From: Trichopria drosophilae
Lineage: Eukaryota > Arthropoda > Insecta > Hymenoptera > Diapriidae
Length of the DNA: 64,000 bases
Direction of reading: 5' to 3'
Assembly: GCA_030407085.1 (NCBI GenBank)
Contig: CM059582.1
Span: 89,518,001-89,582,000, forward strand
Shown here: one piece after another, positions 10,690 through 22,782 of the stretch
How the letters are laid out: every line of letters begins with the position of its first letter
How positions within the stretch are numbered: position 1 is the first letter of the stretch
The notes under the pieces: generated by a model
Seen by the model: the letters and a program-made list of their open reading frames with translations, nothing else
Told to the model about the DNA's origin: nothing
Database searches by the model: none
Program-made: the position numbers and the translations under genes

Positions 10690-12330
10690 TTTACATTCGT
10701 AACAGCTCATTTCGTTGAATGGACATGTTTATCAAATGTGGTCCCCTTAAATTGATGCACATGTATTGTTCCATTGAATGACAGAAGATTTTTGGGTAAC
10801 TTTTCATCGATGACATTAATATCAACTTCACTAATTTTGGTCATAAAAATATTCCTACATCTTTGATGGAGTGTAGTTACGAGTATTTCCAAAGTTAGTG
10901 ATATCGGGGCCATGAAAAACTAATGGGTTGGCGGGTCGTTTTGTGAAACCCCCATTTCCATCCGCTGGTCCTTTTCCGTGACCTGCCTCAGAATAATTGT
11001 AAATGATGTTGTGAAAATTAATATGCGCAGAACCGTCACTTTGGAAATGACTAGTTTTCAATTTAGGAAATTTTGTTAGAACATTATCGATGACGGGTTT
11101 TAAGAAAGCTGTAATAGATGCAGAATCGAGTCATAAACTTTTTGAAAAAAGCCTTGCAAATAATCTTTCAAATATAGCATTCCTGCATATATGGATTCCT
11201 GTTTCTTGGATGCACCAAGGCGTACCGAATACGGTTCATGTGCATATTTATATTGGTAGTTTTCACTCCAATCCATTAGATTAAACACGTCAGTGTCGGA
11301 AAGCGTATTTGTTTATAGATTTTATCACACGATATTCTTGAGTTATTCGTTGCGTTTGCGCCATAAATGGAATGAACAACTTGCATTCAAAAGTATCTTC
11401 AATAATCCCTACCGTAGTTTTAATTACTTAATTTAAAGTTAATTGTGCAATTATTTCTTTTTTTGTTTTTGCAGAAATTCTCGGCAGGGGAACTAAGTTC
11501 CGAAAATCAACATACCGAAAGGCTAGAATTTCGATATAACATGGCTCCAGGATGATTTTCTTCATTTTCGGAGCTTTGTTCCCCGGCCAAATTCTCTTTT
11601 CTTTTTTCATTACCCATTGCTGGTAACGTAATGCATCATTTTTTTATTGTCATCATCTTCTATTTTCTTATGTTGACATTTAACACATTTTCGTAGCATA
11701 CACGTTTTGGAATTTGATTGACAGACAATAGAATCGACCACTTTTGACAAATTTGTTTCCGCGATAACGTTATTACTTACTAAGAAGTGTATGATTAATT
11801 TGATGTTATCATGTTTTAATGTCGTTTTAATTAATGCGTTTAAATAAGACATATGCATTTTCAGTTTTAGCGTTATGCCATCTTTCTTACCTAGTCTAGT
11901 ACGGCTATTTTCAAGATTTTTAAACAATTTTTTCGACATTTTTTTTTCTGGTTTCTTTCATGTTTGATGTCGGTTTTGGTTTATAAGGTACGACTTTATT
12001 GTCTCCTAGAATGCATCTAATAGTTTTTTGTTTTTAATTGTGGTTGTTTTAACTTTTAACGATTCGAATTTTTAAAGCTTTTTGGCAGAGTTTGATCTTA
12101 CTCTTACTAATTTTCGGTCGACTGCTTTTAGTTTTTGTTGCAATACTTTTTTATTTCTATATTTTCTTTATAAAATTTTGAATCTTTACTTTTTCTTATT
12201 TTTTCTGCCTCTCCGTGATTTAATTTTTTTGTACATCACTTTTCAAAGATTCGATTTCTTTGCGCATCTCGATGTTTTTTATTATGCTCCTTGATTTCAT
12301 CTTTTGTCATGTTGATTAAATTTTACCAGA
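10690..12330 (-). pseudogene. Mobile-element-type gene of the 'SDG...HGKGP.DG.GG..KR' family, decayed (copy 1)
   Basis: On the minus strand the pieces follow the order of a protein family I recognise from many arthropod and cnidarian repeats but cannot name. A charged N-terminus begins near 12309 (MTKDEIKEHNKKHRDAQRN). A Lys-rich region precedes NSRTRLGKKDG near 11900. A Cys pair block (SKTCMLRKCVKCQHKK) lies at about 11660-11710 and DWSENYQYKYAHEPYSV near 11250. GHGKGPADGNGGFTKRPAN at about 10925-10985 is followed by a C-terminal part to about 10700. Multiple frameshifts and stops separate them. A second, more conserved fragment of the family lies at 37335-37745. Role unknown; a DDE/RNase H-fold transposase is a guess. 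Confidence 0.55.
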
Positions 12331-12529
12331 ATTAATTCAACGTGCAAATCGGTCTCTCTCTCGTTGTTTGCTAAGCTCGTATTTTCTGGATTATTCTTTA
12401 CTTTTGTCTTCTTTATATTTGTGATTCGTTCCATTTATTTAATCTATCTTCAGATTTCTTAATTCTTTTACCCTATTAACAATGAAGTATTTATGATCAT
12501 ATAGTTGATAAATAAAAAATATGGTACGA

Positions 12530-12820
12530 TTATTGAGACTAATCAACGACCCTGAAAATCACAGAGTAACAAATATCAAACTAAACAAGCAAAGTTTTGC
12601 ATTTTGTTCCGCCGTAATGGATCCTTCACTTTCAATTTCAAAAATCTGACAACGGATTTGTATTCCGCGACCTCTGCGTAACAAAAATCAAATTAAGCAA
12701 GAAAAGTTTCGGATTTTGTTCCGTCTTATGGATCCGCCATTTTTGAATTTCGAAATGCTGACAACGGATTTGAAATCAGCCAAAACTGCCGAGTCACAAA
12801 TTTCGAGTTAATCTACTGGT
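12530..12820. repeat. Two tandem units of the dispersed repeat, diverged
   Basis: Two units of about 115 bp share AGTAACAAA..TCAAA.TAA.CAAG.AAAGTTT...ATTTTGTTCCG..TATGGATCC and GACAACGGATTTG. They are related to the 7.7-8.3 kb satellite through the GGATCCGCCAT core. No coding function. The next 760 bp, to about 13585, hold nothing recognised. Confidence 0.65.
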
Positions 12821-13584
12821 AGATTAGTGTTAAAAGAAATGGGTATTTACGTGGCATATTTTTGTGTATAATTAAATATTTACCATAAATAATATATGTT
12901 TACAAAATGAAAATTATTGCTGGAAACGTTTGTTGTTTGAAAACGAAAACACAATGCAAATTTCATCAAAAACTCTTATATGCGTCAAAAGCTTATAGTT
13001 CCAAGAATATTATAAATATATTTACCTGACTTGGTTCTTCGAAAAATGTTGTAAGAATGACCAAAACACTAAATGAAAAATAACTTTACAAACATCAAAA
13101 TTTTGTTTTATACGATAGCGAGGTAACAATTCGTCAAAATAAGTCAAATGCTTAATAGAAAATGAGATTCCAACAATACCCCGTGTCCAATAATACCCCG
13201 ACCTCCCCTACTGTTTTCGTAATTTACAACGAAGGTATTCATTAAAATGCAATTTTTTTGGAAATCTGATAATCTTGCAGCGCTCGTTTATAAATGAAAA
13301 ACATAAATTAAATTTCTCATATATACCTAAAATCTTACCTAATATATAATAATTTAAGAATTAATTTAGAGAAAATTACAAAAGAAAACGCGTTATAGTA
13401 GAATTTCATTGCAAAACTCGGAATTAACGTTGGCGACACATTTTGATTTCCACTCTTGCCCTTCCCAATTATCCAACCACGAAGAACACCGGTGTTCTTT
13501 ATTATTTATTTTTTATACCTAATCGATTTACATTGGTGGATTAAAATGTACCTTATTTGTAAACGAAGGCATATTTATCTCGAC

Positions 13585-14175
13585 TTCAATGTAATTCGAA
13601 TGAAACCATCTTTACTTTGGCAACCAACTTTTCCCGTTGCTTCTCTCACTAACTTAACGCAATGCTCAACCGATTGGGCGTGACAGGGGAATTTGTGACA
13701 TCCCAATCTGGAACAGAACCAGCTGCTGTTAAATGTACGCTGTGTTTATTTGGGACCTTACGTAAAATTATCGGTGATAACAGTTTAACGGATTTCCAGT
13801 GGATAATTTCTAAATAATCAGTCGCAGAAAAATTAATTTTTTTTAACTAAGAAATTACGCACTGTGGATTTTGTATCTAAAGCAAGTTTTCTTACGTCAA
13901 GTATGGCTTTTAGCCCGCGTTCTCTAATTTTACGGATTTCGTCCATTGCAATTGTCAATATCAAATTTTCTGGATGAGTAAAGAATACGTTAATTATAAA
14001 AAGCTTTTATTTTCTTCACAATGAGTCGTAAAATCTCACATTTTACAGATGAATCATAGATTTTATTATACTCATCCGTAAATCGCCCTTCGAAACAATT
14101 TCTGATAACATCCTTGTATGTAGGAAGGCGAGTGAAGAAACTAGTGGGTCCTTCAGATAACCAAATATTGGACAC
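13585..14175 (-). pseudogene. Mobile-element-type protein fragment ('PCHAQSVE.CVKLV.EA' family)
   Basis: On the minus strand an opening part (14175-13990, IWLSEGPTSFFTRLPTYKDVI ... IYDSSVKCEILRL) continues in shifted frames through HPENLILTIAMDEIRKIRERG. It then reaches FPCHAQSVEHCVKLVREAT and SKDGFIRITLKSR at about 13590-13700. I recognise this C-terminal signature from repetitive proteins in arthropod and Hydra genomes, but I do not know its biochemical role. Stops and frameshifts make it non-functional. It sits just left of the mariner-like element and shows no relation to it. Confidence 0.5.
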
Positions 14176-14436
14176 GAAAATGTGTACCGGTTGACGATTT
14201 TTCGTGAATTATTCATTTTTTAATCGCAAGAAACTTTTATATGAAATTCTGTATAAGTAAAATAAAATCCTAATATATTATGCAATAAAAATCATACATA
14301 ATGCGTATTTTTTAGACATCGATTTTCGATGACAACGGAAGTGAAAAGAAAATTAAATAAATTTATAGTATCAAGAGGGGCGGTCGCTCCTCGCGCCAAG
14401 TTCTTATCAAGCAACGTCGTATACATCATATATATA

Positions 14437-14930
14437 CAGGGTGGCCGATTTATCTGAAGACATCGAAATATCTCGAGAACTATGCACAGAATCAAAAAAG
14501 TTGTCGGATGAAAGTTGTTCGACACGAAGGGGGGCATCCAGTGATAATTAAATTTACCCCCTCCCCCATCCCCTGGAGGTGGAGTTGGGGCAAAAACAAT
14601 AAAACTTAAATAGGAACCCCCATTTCTTATTGCAGATTTGGATTCTCCGGAAAAAAGTACACGAATTTAACCTAGGAGGTATTGCATTTTGGTTCACAGG
14701 TGGCGCTGTAATCGATAAAAATCCAAATTTATCCGAAGACATTGAAATACCTCGAGAACTATGCACAGAATCAAAAAAGTTGTCTGATGAAAGTTGTTCG
14801 ACACGAAGGGGGGCATCCAGTGATAATGAAATTTACCCCCTCCCCCATCCCCTGGGGGTGGAGTGGGGGCAAAAACAATAAAACTTAAATAGGAACCCCC
14901 AGTTTTTATTGCAGATTTGGATTCTCCAAT
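14437..14930 (+). repeat. Left terminal arm of mariner-like element: two sub-repeats ~279 bp apart
   Basis: CTCGAGAACTATGCACAGAATC, AAGTTGTTCGACACGAAGG and a poly-C block (TACCCCCTCCCCCATCCCC) occur at about 14472-14580 and again about 279 bp later (14751-14860). The outer copy begins with the transposon terminus. The inner copy is preceded by a unique stretch with GGTGGCGCTGTAATCG. Confidence 0.9.
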
Positions 14931-15095
14931 ATTGACAATTTTCGCCCGCGTAGCAGATATGGAATACGGTCATTCTAACAAAGCCGGGAAAAAATACATT
15001 TAGCATTACCCAGGAACAACGACGAGGACGTAGTATTTTTCTGTTCCCTTTGGGGTGCTTGTTTTACGTGAGTCCCCTTGCCTCTCACTGTTCAC

Positions 15096-16186
15096 TTACT
15101 TGAGTAAGTGTTCGAAATGTTGACCTTCCACTTCAATGCATTTATTTATTCTTTCTTCAAATGACTTTATACATGATAGAATCATATCTGCAGAAATTTC
15201 TGCGCAAGCAGTTCTTATGCGTTCCACCATGTTTTCACGAGTCGTTGGTACTTGTTCATAAAACTTACCTTTTAGGTAACCCCATAGGAAGAAATCCAGA
15301 GATGTTAGATCAGGTGACCTCGCAGGCCAATTAATGGGGCCACCTCTACCAATCCACCTACCATTGTAATCACGGTCTCGTATTTCCCTTGCTACTCTTG
15401 AAAAATGTGCTGGGCAACCATCATGCTGAAACCACATTGTCCGTCGGACGTCCATAGCAACATCCTCAAGTAGTAATGGTACTTCTTGTTCTAGGAAATC
15501 TCGATATTTTGTTCCATTCAAATTACCTTCAATGAAATAAGGACCAATGAGTTTATTTCCTATGATTCCACACCAAACGTTCACCGACCAAGGACGTTGA
15601 TGATTAACTTGTCGTAACCAATGGGGATTTTCTACGCTCCAATAATGCATATTATGCCTATTGACGCCACCATGGTTCGTGAATGTAGATTCATCTGAAA
15701 ATAATACATTAGCAAAGAAATTGTGGTTCGTTTGCATTTTTTGAAATGCCCATTCACAAAACACCACGCGGTTATGAAAATCATCGCCATCTAGTTCCTG
15801 GTGCAGTGAAATGTGATATGGGTGAAACTTATGACGATACAATATTCTTTGAAATTGTCTCTGGAAATGCCGGAATCGCGATGTAATTGTCGTGTGCTTA
15901 CATGTGGATTTTGGTGAATAGCTGCTAGTACAGCTACTTCGTTAGCTTCTCCTGTAACTGTTAATCTTCGCTTCCTTTTTTTCATTTGTACGCTGCCATC
16001 AGAGTGAAAGGCATTCACAACTTTGTAAAAAAAAGAACGCGAGCGAGCATTATCTGGAAAACGCTCAGCATACAACGCAACAGCATCGTCAATATTCCTC
16101 TTACATTCACCATAAATAAGAATCATTTCGATTTTTTCGGGAACTGTAGCAGGATTCATTTTTAACTTGCAATTCGATTTAAGCAA
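15096..16186 (-). pseudogene. Mariner-like transposase (DD41D), one frameshift
   Basis: The N-terminal part (16186-15791; start most likely the Met at 16159, MNPATVPEKIEM) is a helix-turn-helix domain of about 110 residues with a basic linker (MKKRKRRLT) and STRQLHRDSGIS. The catalytic part (15842-15096) has FSDESTF (first Asp), WFQHDGCPAHFS (second Asp) and WPARSPDLTSLDFFLWG (third Asp), with 41 residues between the second and third. The two parts overlap in different frames near 15840-15860, so a single one-base indel separates them. The protein would cut and join at TA in the nucleus as a dimer. Order, spacing and the termini agree, and apart from the shift all key residues are present. 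Confidence 0.88.
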
Positions 16187-16950
16187 TGAAGGGTAGACAA
16201 AAAATAGTCACGTAAACGGAAAGTTGTTATTCTAAAAGCAAAGTGACCTCCGACCGAATTACTACCAATACAACGGACTTCAAAAACAGTCTTACACTGA
16301 GAGACCGTGAATACTAAATTTTAATATGGGGATTAGAAAGTCGCGATATCCATTTACTTCCCTTCAGGAAAGTAGAGAAAAATGTAGGTGAACTAGTTAC
16401 GTGTGACTCAACTTATGTATAAAATGATATGCTACTTTATTTTCGAGTTATGTCGCCCTCTAGCGTTATGTAACAGAACCGGCGCCGGTGATGGCCGAAA
16501 TGCAAGCGATGTACATGTATGAAACCACGTGAGTTCTCTCGGGGTCCGGTAGATGGCGACGAAATCCCCAAATGAAGTAAGAGTTTCGTTTTGTTTAATA
16601 GAAGCTGGTTTGACCGTCAATGCTCAGCTTATTTATTCTCATTTCGGAAAAAACATACAGAGAGAGAATGAATGAGCTGAGTGAAGGGACATGACGCGTT
16701 TTTTAATGGATTGCGTGATCTCCTCTTTTTGTTTATTAAATAATAAATTTAAAACCTAAAATGTAATTTTATTGAAGGTAGAAAACTTATTTATAAAATT
16801 GCTTCCATATTGTATGCACAATTTTTATGTAATCAGTTTTGATTTTTAATATGAAGAATATCAATTATTCATAATCTTAATTTTTCGAATGGACATTATT
16901 AAAATTTTATATTCAGAATAACAATTTTCGCAATTGATATTACTAAATTC

Positions 16951-16988
16951 TAATATTAAAAATTCTAATATTAGAATTTTTAATATTA
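16951..16988. repeat. Perfect 38-bp AT palindrome inside the mariner-like element
   Basis: TAATATTAAAAATTCTAATA followed by its exact reverse complement, without a loop. It lies between the transposase 5' end and the right arm. It could extrude a cruciform, but chance in A/T-rich DNA cannot be excluded. The region 16200-16950 around it holds no other feature. Confidence 0.85.
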
Positions 16989-17019
16989 AATTTTCATAAA
17001 GGGATCAAATTGTCCCTAT

Positions 17020-17410
17020 TTGCCCCCTGGATGCCCCCCTTCGTGTCGAACAACTTTCATCCGACAACTTTTTTGACTCTGTGCATAGTTCTCGAGGTAT
17101 TTCAATATCTTCAGATAAATTTGGATTTTTATCGATTACAGCGCCACCTGTGAACCAAAATGCAATAGCTCCTAGGTCAAATTGGTGTATTTTTTTCCGG
17201 AGAATCCAAATCTGCAATAAAAACTGGGGGTTCCGATTTAAGTTTTATTGTTTTTGCCCCCACTTCACCCCCAGGGGATGGGGGAGGGGGTAAATTTCAT
17301 TATCACTGGATGCCCCCCTTCGTGTCGAACAACTTTCATCCGACAACTTTTTTGATTCTGTGCATAGTTCTCGAGATATTTCTATGTCTTCAGATAAATC
17401 GGCCACCCTG
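17020..17410 (-). repeat. Right terminal arm of mariner-like element: two sub-repeats
   Basis: Reverse complement of the left arm. The outer copy is at about 17245-17410 and the inner at 17020-17220, with the same GGTGGCGCTGTAATCG stretch between. The inner copy ends early in a truncated poly-C block (CCAGGGGGCAAAT on the minus strand). Confidence 0.9.
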
Positions 17411-17491
17411 TATATATACATTCTCATATAGAGAACATATTATAAAATTTCTTTGCCGCTTGTTTAATAAAATAAAAATAAACAAGTAATT

Positions 17492-17808
17492 TCTCGGTTA
17501 GACGGCATTGTACTTAATGTAAATAAAAGAAAAAAGGAAATATAAATATGCGTCGTTCTAATATGAACGCAACGCGAATGTTTACATTTATAACGGAAGC
17601 ATATATGGCCAGAAAAATGTATTTAACTATTGAATAAGAGAAAACAAAACCCCACCTGTTATTTATTTTGCAAAATTATTATGTTAAAAAAGGCGTTTCG
17701 CACTCGTTATAAATGTAAACATTCGCGTTGCGTTCGTATTAGAACGACGCATATTTATATTTCCTTTTTTCCTTTATTTACATTAAGTACAATGCCGTCT
17801 AACCGAGA
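17492..17808. mobile_element. MITE with ~104-bp terminal inverted repeats
   Basis: The left arm starts TCTCGGTTAGACGGCATTG and runs to about 17596. The right arm (about 17706-17808) is its near-perfect reverse complement and ends CAATGCCGTCTAACCGAGA. The unique centre of about 110 bp is non-coding. It lies 81 bp to the right of the mariner-like element. A TA microsatellite follows at 17814-17842. Confidence 0.87.
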
Positions 17809-17879
17809 CATCATATATATAGATATATATATATATATATATGTGTCAAACGGCAGTTGCCAAGGACATTTTCTCGTAT

Positions 17880-18150
17880 CTATTGGCAGGTTCCGGGACA
17901 TTTGTTGGTTTCCAGGAATGGCTGGAAACTGCCAATACACATGGAAAGGCGTATTCCAGGTATATAAAATAATACATATATTAAATATAAATTATTACAT
18001 CCGGATGTACAATATATATTGAAGTGTCCCGGTAACTGCCGCTAGGTACATAACATTTTAGTATCCTGGTAACTGCCAATAGACATATAAATTACACATT
18101 TCTTTATGGACGTATAATATACATTTAAGAGCCCCGGTAACTGCCGATCG
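17880..18150. repeat. Degenerate repeat motif C(C/T)GGTAACTGCC
   Basis: The motif recurs at about 17924 (CTGGAAACTGCCAATA), 18029, 18066 (CCTGGTAACTGCCAATAGACATATAAAT) and 18135, plus an opposite-strand GGCAGGTTCC near 17886. Spacing is irregular (about 37-105 bp). A second cluster of the same motif is at 38505-38660. Function unknown. Confidence 0.5.
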
Positions 18151-18316
18151 ACCCAAAAATTATACATGAATTATGTCTTATGGGCTCATAATTCAGGCAA
18201 ATCTCATCGAAAAAGAGTTCATAAATATGCGTTTTGAAAACGTCTCGACATTATCTACAAGAATCTGTAATAAAGAATATGGGGTTCCTTTTAAAAAAAT
18301 GAAGTTGATCTCGACC

Positions 18317-18343
18317 TGACCTTGACAAGGTCATCCAAGGTCA
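18317..18343 (+). promoter_or_regulatory. Cluster of three FTZ-F1/ERR-like half-sites
   Basis: TGACCTTGA, ACAAGGTCA and CCAAGGTCA lie within 27 bp, matching the extended nuclear-receptor half-site YCAAGGYCR well. No gene is adjacent and such runs can be part of a repeat, so function is doubtful. Confidence 0.25.
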
Positions 18344-19113
18344 AATGACTAGTAGCGTTAAATGCGTCTTTTTAAGTCTTATAACTTTTAACCAAAACAT
18401 TTTTTTCTAAAATGCATTGTTTTCGAGATATTTAGGTGTTGGTACATCAGTATATAAATATATACAGGTTACACCATTTTAAAACCACCACTCGAAAATC
18501 TCAGAGCTGTTTATAGAAAAACTTTGAATACAAAACTTTTTTTGAGTCTGAGAGGTATATCCAATTATTATTGACGGATATCCGTTGATCACTTACTATA
18601 ATCAAAGTAACTTTTCTCCACGGCCGAACCCATCATTTTCACTTCGGGAGATTATAGTATATAGGTACAGCTTCATTTTAAGCCTAATGAAAAAAAAACG
18701 CATCTTGATAAACATCGAATATTATACCTTTATTGAGAAAACGGCTGTTAAATTTTCTAAATTGTTAAAAATAAAATTCACCGTTAATTAGATCACGAAA
18801 AAAGCTTTAAGAATCCATGGTCAAACATTTTTCTATCTGCTTTGAAAGAAAAGATACATGCATTACAAAACTATCTAAAAGCGCCATAATTCGGGGTGGT
18901 ATCAGTTGACGTGGAACGGCTTATATAGAACCGCGTGGCACATAGTTGACTTCTTCAGCTGAGGGTGTCGTTTCTTTTATTCGATGATCTTTACATTCCG
19001 TAACAGAAATCGATCCTTTTTTAGTACATTAGGCGAGGGACGGTGCGACACATTGTATTTGCTACTGTGATTTTACTGAATTTTACGAATGTGAATGTAG
19101 ATTCATATACTTT

Positions 19114-21304
19114 GTGTTTATTGGTAAAGCTGAGTGCAGGTTTATATTTAGTATTTTGCGGAGTTATATCCCTGTGATTCTGGAGAATTGTACTTGTTTA
19201 CATATCTTACATTCTTATTTTTTCATAAGTTTGAAGCTGAATAAGACCGTGTTGGTGAGACAAAAGTGCCCTGATTGCAATTGTTATGTAATAAATGCTA
19301 CAGGCCAAAAAAAGATAATAAGAAATAAACAGGAAGCGAATAATTATTCCACTTCTTTGCACCAAGCAATAAATGTTAATAACATTATTTGTAAAAAATG
19401 TAGAACGTTTCTTTATAGAAAAAAAATATCGGAAGAGAAATCTGAAGTAAACGTAAATGACGTTGTGCCTGATTGCGTAGGTAATGATCCCACGTTTGAA
19501 ATAGTTGAATCAAAAGCATCAGTTTCTGAGGTTGAATGTATGGAAGTTTTTATTCGGAGAACTATTGCAACACATAAATCTTGCTGCATTTGTGGCGGCA
19601 CAAAAGATTTTCTTGTCATTCCTGAGGAAACCCGAATAAAATCCCTATATGAAAACTCAAATCTACATTCCATCTGGGAATCGATGTTGTCGTATGCACT
19701 TGATCAACAACAGAATATACGAAGAAGATCTTATCCGTTTGAAAGCCTATTCTAATACTACAAGCCTTACGGCATTTGAATTATCAAAACTAATGGAAAC
19801 TCGTTCTATTAGAACTGACTCGATATTGTTTGATAAAATAGGCGAATACAATATTTCTGAGAAACAACTCAAAATTCGTACGAGCTTAACTTGGGAACAA
19901 TTAAATAAACTGAAAGACATGTCAACCTCATTGCGAAGTAGTCATTCCCGTTCTGGCATTCAAGCCATTGTTGTCTTATTGTTCAAATTGCGGTCACGAA
20001 ATTCGAATGCAATGATCGCGTCTGTTTTGCAATTGCAAAATGAACATGATGTCTCTGATTATTCGGCCTGTGTAATAAAATCATTTAAAAATGATGTTTT
20101 GCCATTTCATTTTGGAGTGAATGCATGTAGTCGTAATGAACTCATTCTAAATCATATCACTAAAATGGCAAGACATTTATTCAATTCTAAAGATAAACTG
20201 TTTTTGATATGCGACGACACATACGCTAGACATCAAAAAAGTTCTAAAAATGAATACCAAAGGAAATCATACTCTGGCCAAAAGAAAGTTCCCCTTTGTA
20301 AACCGTTTACCATTTGCACAACTGACGGATATGTTGTAGACATGGCTGGACCTTTTCTTGCAAATCAAAATGATGCTCAGATTTTGGAAACAATTCTCGA
20401 AAATCCTGAAGGTTTATCTAAGCTGATTAATGAAGGCGATGTTTTTGTTCTTGATCGTAGTTTTCGTGACGTAAAAGAAAAGTTGGAAGAAAAAAAATTT
20501 CGAGTTTTGATGCCTGCCTTAAAAGGGAATAGGAAACAATTAACTGCAGAAGAATCGAATAATTCTCGGTTTGTTACAAAAATTCGGTGGGCTGTAGAAT
20601 CAGTTCACGGTGTCATTATGCAAAAATATCTTCTTCTTAATCATAAAATCGATAATAAGTTATTACCAAAAGTTGGCTCATACTTCAAAATTGAATGTTT
20701 TCTTAATAATATTTTCGGAAAAAGATTACATTCTGATGTAGATAACTTCGATGATATTCTTCAAAAGATGCAATATCAGAAAACTGTAAAGTTTTCTTTG
20801 GCTGATAAAGTCGGAGTAATATGATGGCTACGTCGAAAACTGCAGTTTGGAAATATCTCCTCAAATATGATCTGAAAGATTTTCCGGAATTAACAAAAAA
20901 TGATTTGAAAATTTTATTCACTGGCACCTATCAACTTGCTCAGCCTACTTCCTATTTAGAAGAAATGCTTGACAAAGATGGTAATCTAAAAATAGAATGT
21001 TAAAGATGATTCCACTATTTTAAAAATTAGAGTTGCATCCCGTCACATTTCTCGACAAACGTATAGATATTTTATTAAATACGAACCTGACACAAATGCA
21101 GTTTCTGGAATTACGGAATACACATGTGAGTGTGCTAATGGAAAAAGAACTGTTGGCTGTTGTTCACACATTGCGGCTGTTATATATTATTTATCACATG
21201 CGCGTTATTTGTAAAGAATTTTCAAACCAGCTGAGATTTTAACTGACATATTCACCACAACTAAAATTGTACCAGTAATCGAATCGGATAGCGATGAAGA
21301 CTGA
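19114..21304 (+). pseudogene. DDE transposase with N-terminal Cys clusters and C-terminal SWIM zinc finger
   Basis: The N-terminal part (19114-19668) has CPDCNC, CKKC and CCICGG clusters, likely zinc binding. After a frameshift near 19668, the frame to 20825 carries the nuclease core: LICDDTYARHQ (Asp), VFVLDRSFRD (Asp) and KIRWAVESVHG (Glu). Another shift at 20821 (TGA overlapping ATGATG) leads into a segment to 21003. A further shift leads to the stretch ending in TCECANGKRTVGCCSHIAAV at about 21120-21180, a C-x-C...C-x-H SWIM finger. A TAA follows the finger, after which the frame runs on through an acidic tail ending in Asp/Glu at 21304. Three shifts and a stop make it inactive. The DDE_Tnp_4-plus-SWIM architecture is known from repetitive proteins of insects and Hydra. 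Confidence 0.72.
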
Positions 21305-21345
21305 ACAATTGTAGCATTAGTAAGCGAGAGACAAGATAATATATG

Positions 21346-21491
21346 TTGCCTTAACTGGCTGGGTAATTCCTTTATCTTGCCTTAACTGGCTGGGTTACTC
21401 ATCTATCTTGCCTTAACTAGTGAGATGATTCCTTTATCTTGCCTTAACTGGCTGGGTGACTCCTCTATCTTGTCTTAACTGGCTGGGTGCC
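21346..21491. repeat. 31-bp minisatellite, ~4.7 units, in the transposon 3' region
   Basis: Units of TTGCCTTAACTGGCTGGGT followed by a variable ACTCCTCTATC-type end repeat without spacers. It lies between the transposase stop and the right terminal repeat. Confidence 0.88.
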
Positions 21492-21739
21492 CTAATTTGT
21501 CCACCTTCTCGTGGTGGGGGTGTTGTGGCTAACGATCCGCTCGGGCTATATCACCTCAGGTTCAACCATGCTGAATGCTGGCCGACGGGGAGGTCCAAAC
21601 TAATGAACATAAACCACAAACAATTATAAAACCTCACAATGGGACCTGGGTCGTAAAAACAGTATTCAAAATTTTTCTCTAAACAACTCGGAGCTCTGAG
21701 ATTTTCGGGTGGTAGTTTTAAAATGGTGTAACCTGTATA

Positions 21740-22782
21740 CATTTATATATGTATATATAAATTTATGCACGCCTACACGCTCGCGCGTGTGTTTGGTCGT
21801 GAATGCGTGCGTATGTGCGTCAAGTAGGACGACCATGATTTACAATTTTTTATTCAAAACTGTATTTTTTAAAAATTTGAAAAATATATATATTAAAGGG
21901 GAAATTTTAAAGTACTTCATAAAAAAATAAAAATGGCCACATAAAAAATTGTACCCCAAAAAATTTTCAAAACGGTTTTTTTCTTACTAAAAAAAAACAA
22001 AAAAAAATTTAATTTCATTTCTCGGCACGTCTTATCTACATTTTCAACATATTTCAAGCTTATTAAAATCGATCCAGTAGTTTTCGAGAAACATGAGTTT
22101 CTTGATTTTTTTCCCCCTCCATAACTTTTTCAAAAAAGTGAATATTGGGTTCATACTTCCAGAAATTTGGGCGACAAAGCTGCGGGGCATTTTTTGTATA
22201 CTTAACCACCTATGCCCTTTCTTTGAACATTCGTTCAGATATCGTCGAGATAAGCATTTTTCTTCTCTTGACATTTTCGCGAATCTCGTCACGGTCTTCC
22301 TATATTTAACGTAAAAGTGTTTGTGGTGGCACACACGTGGTTTTTTCGAGAGGGACCCAGTTTTCTAGGAAAATCCTGAAGACGAGGGAGAGATAAGACT
22401 CTAAAAGTAAGCTAGAAATCGTAGTATAAAATACATATTTTATATTATTTTAATTTTTTGAGTTTAACAAAGTTACGAACAGTCGAATTATACCTTGTAT
22501 GATGAAATTTCAAAATTTCAACCCCCTCTACGTCCTGCAATTTTTTATAAAAATTGCTAATATTTGATATTTAACATTGTATCCAATAGGACTATAGTTT
22601 GTGCAAATTTTAGCCGGATCCCACATGTTTCAAATTCTGGCATGGATCACTTGACACGAAATCCGTCATATAGAGGTTGTACATATTTATAATCTCTAAA
22701 ATATTCCTATACCACAATATATAAATACTCCAACCACATATTGTATATTATACGAATGATGAAAAAAAGAAAAAATTAGAAA
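21740..22782. other. No gene recognised
   Basis: A/T-rich sequence with short overlapping frames on both strands (22044-22334) that carry no motif I know. Confidence 0.4.

Larger units (their letters stand above)
14437..17410 (-). mobile_element. Tc1/mariner-superfamily DNA transposon (DD41D type), 2974 bp
   Basis: The outer ends are CAGGGTGGCCGATTTATCTG (14437) and its reverse complement ending at 17410. Both are directly flanked by TA, the expected mariner target duplication. Each end carries two related sub-repeats (see 14437-14930 and 17020-17410). The transposase is on the minus strand inside and carries one frameshift. Sub-repeats of opposite ends are over 90% identical by eye, so the insertion is fairly young. 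Confidence 0.92.
18465..21735 (+). mobile_element. DDE transposon with SWIM-domain transposase (PIF/Harbinger-like?), ~3.27 kb
   Basis: The left end CAGGTTACACCATTTTAAAAC (18465) and right end (reverse complement, ending AACCTG at 21735) form terminal inverted repeats. With small gaps these extend about 70 bp, through CGAAAATCTCAGAGC and TTGAATAC. Flanks are TATA on both sides, compatible with a TA or TATA target duplication. The transposase fills the centre, followed by a 31-bp minisatellite. Superfamily is uncertain because the target duplication cannot be fixed in TA-rich flanks. Confidence 0.8.

Noticed and set aside
17630..18022. A protein gene on the plus strand
   Set aside because: The frame runs through MITE arm, TA microsatellite and motif repeats.
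21346..21491. A CRISPR-like array
   Set aside because: Units are contiguous 31-bp repeats without unique spacers, in a eukaryotic transposon.
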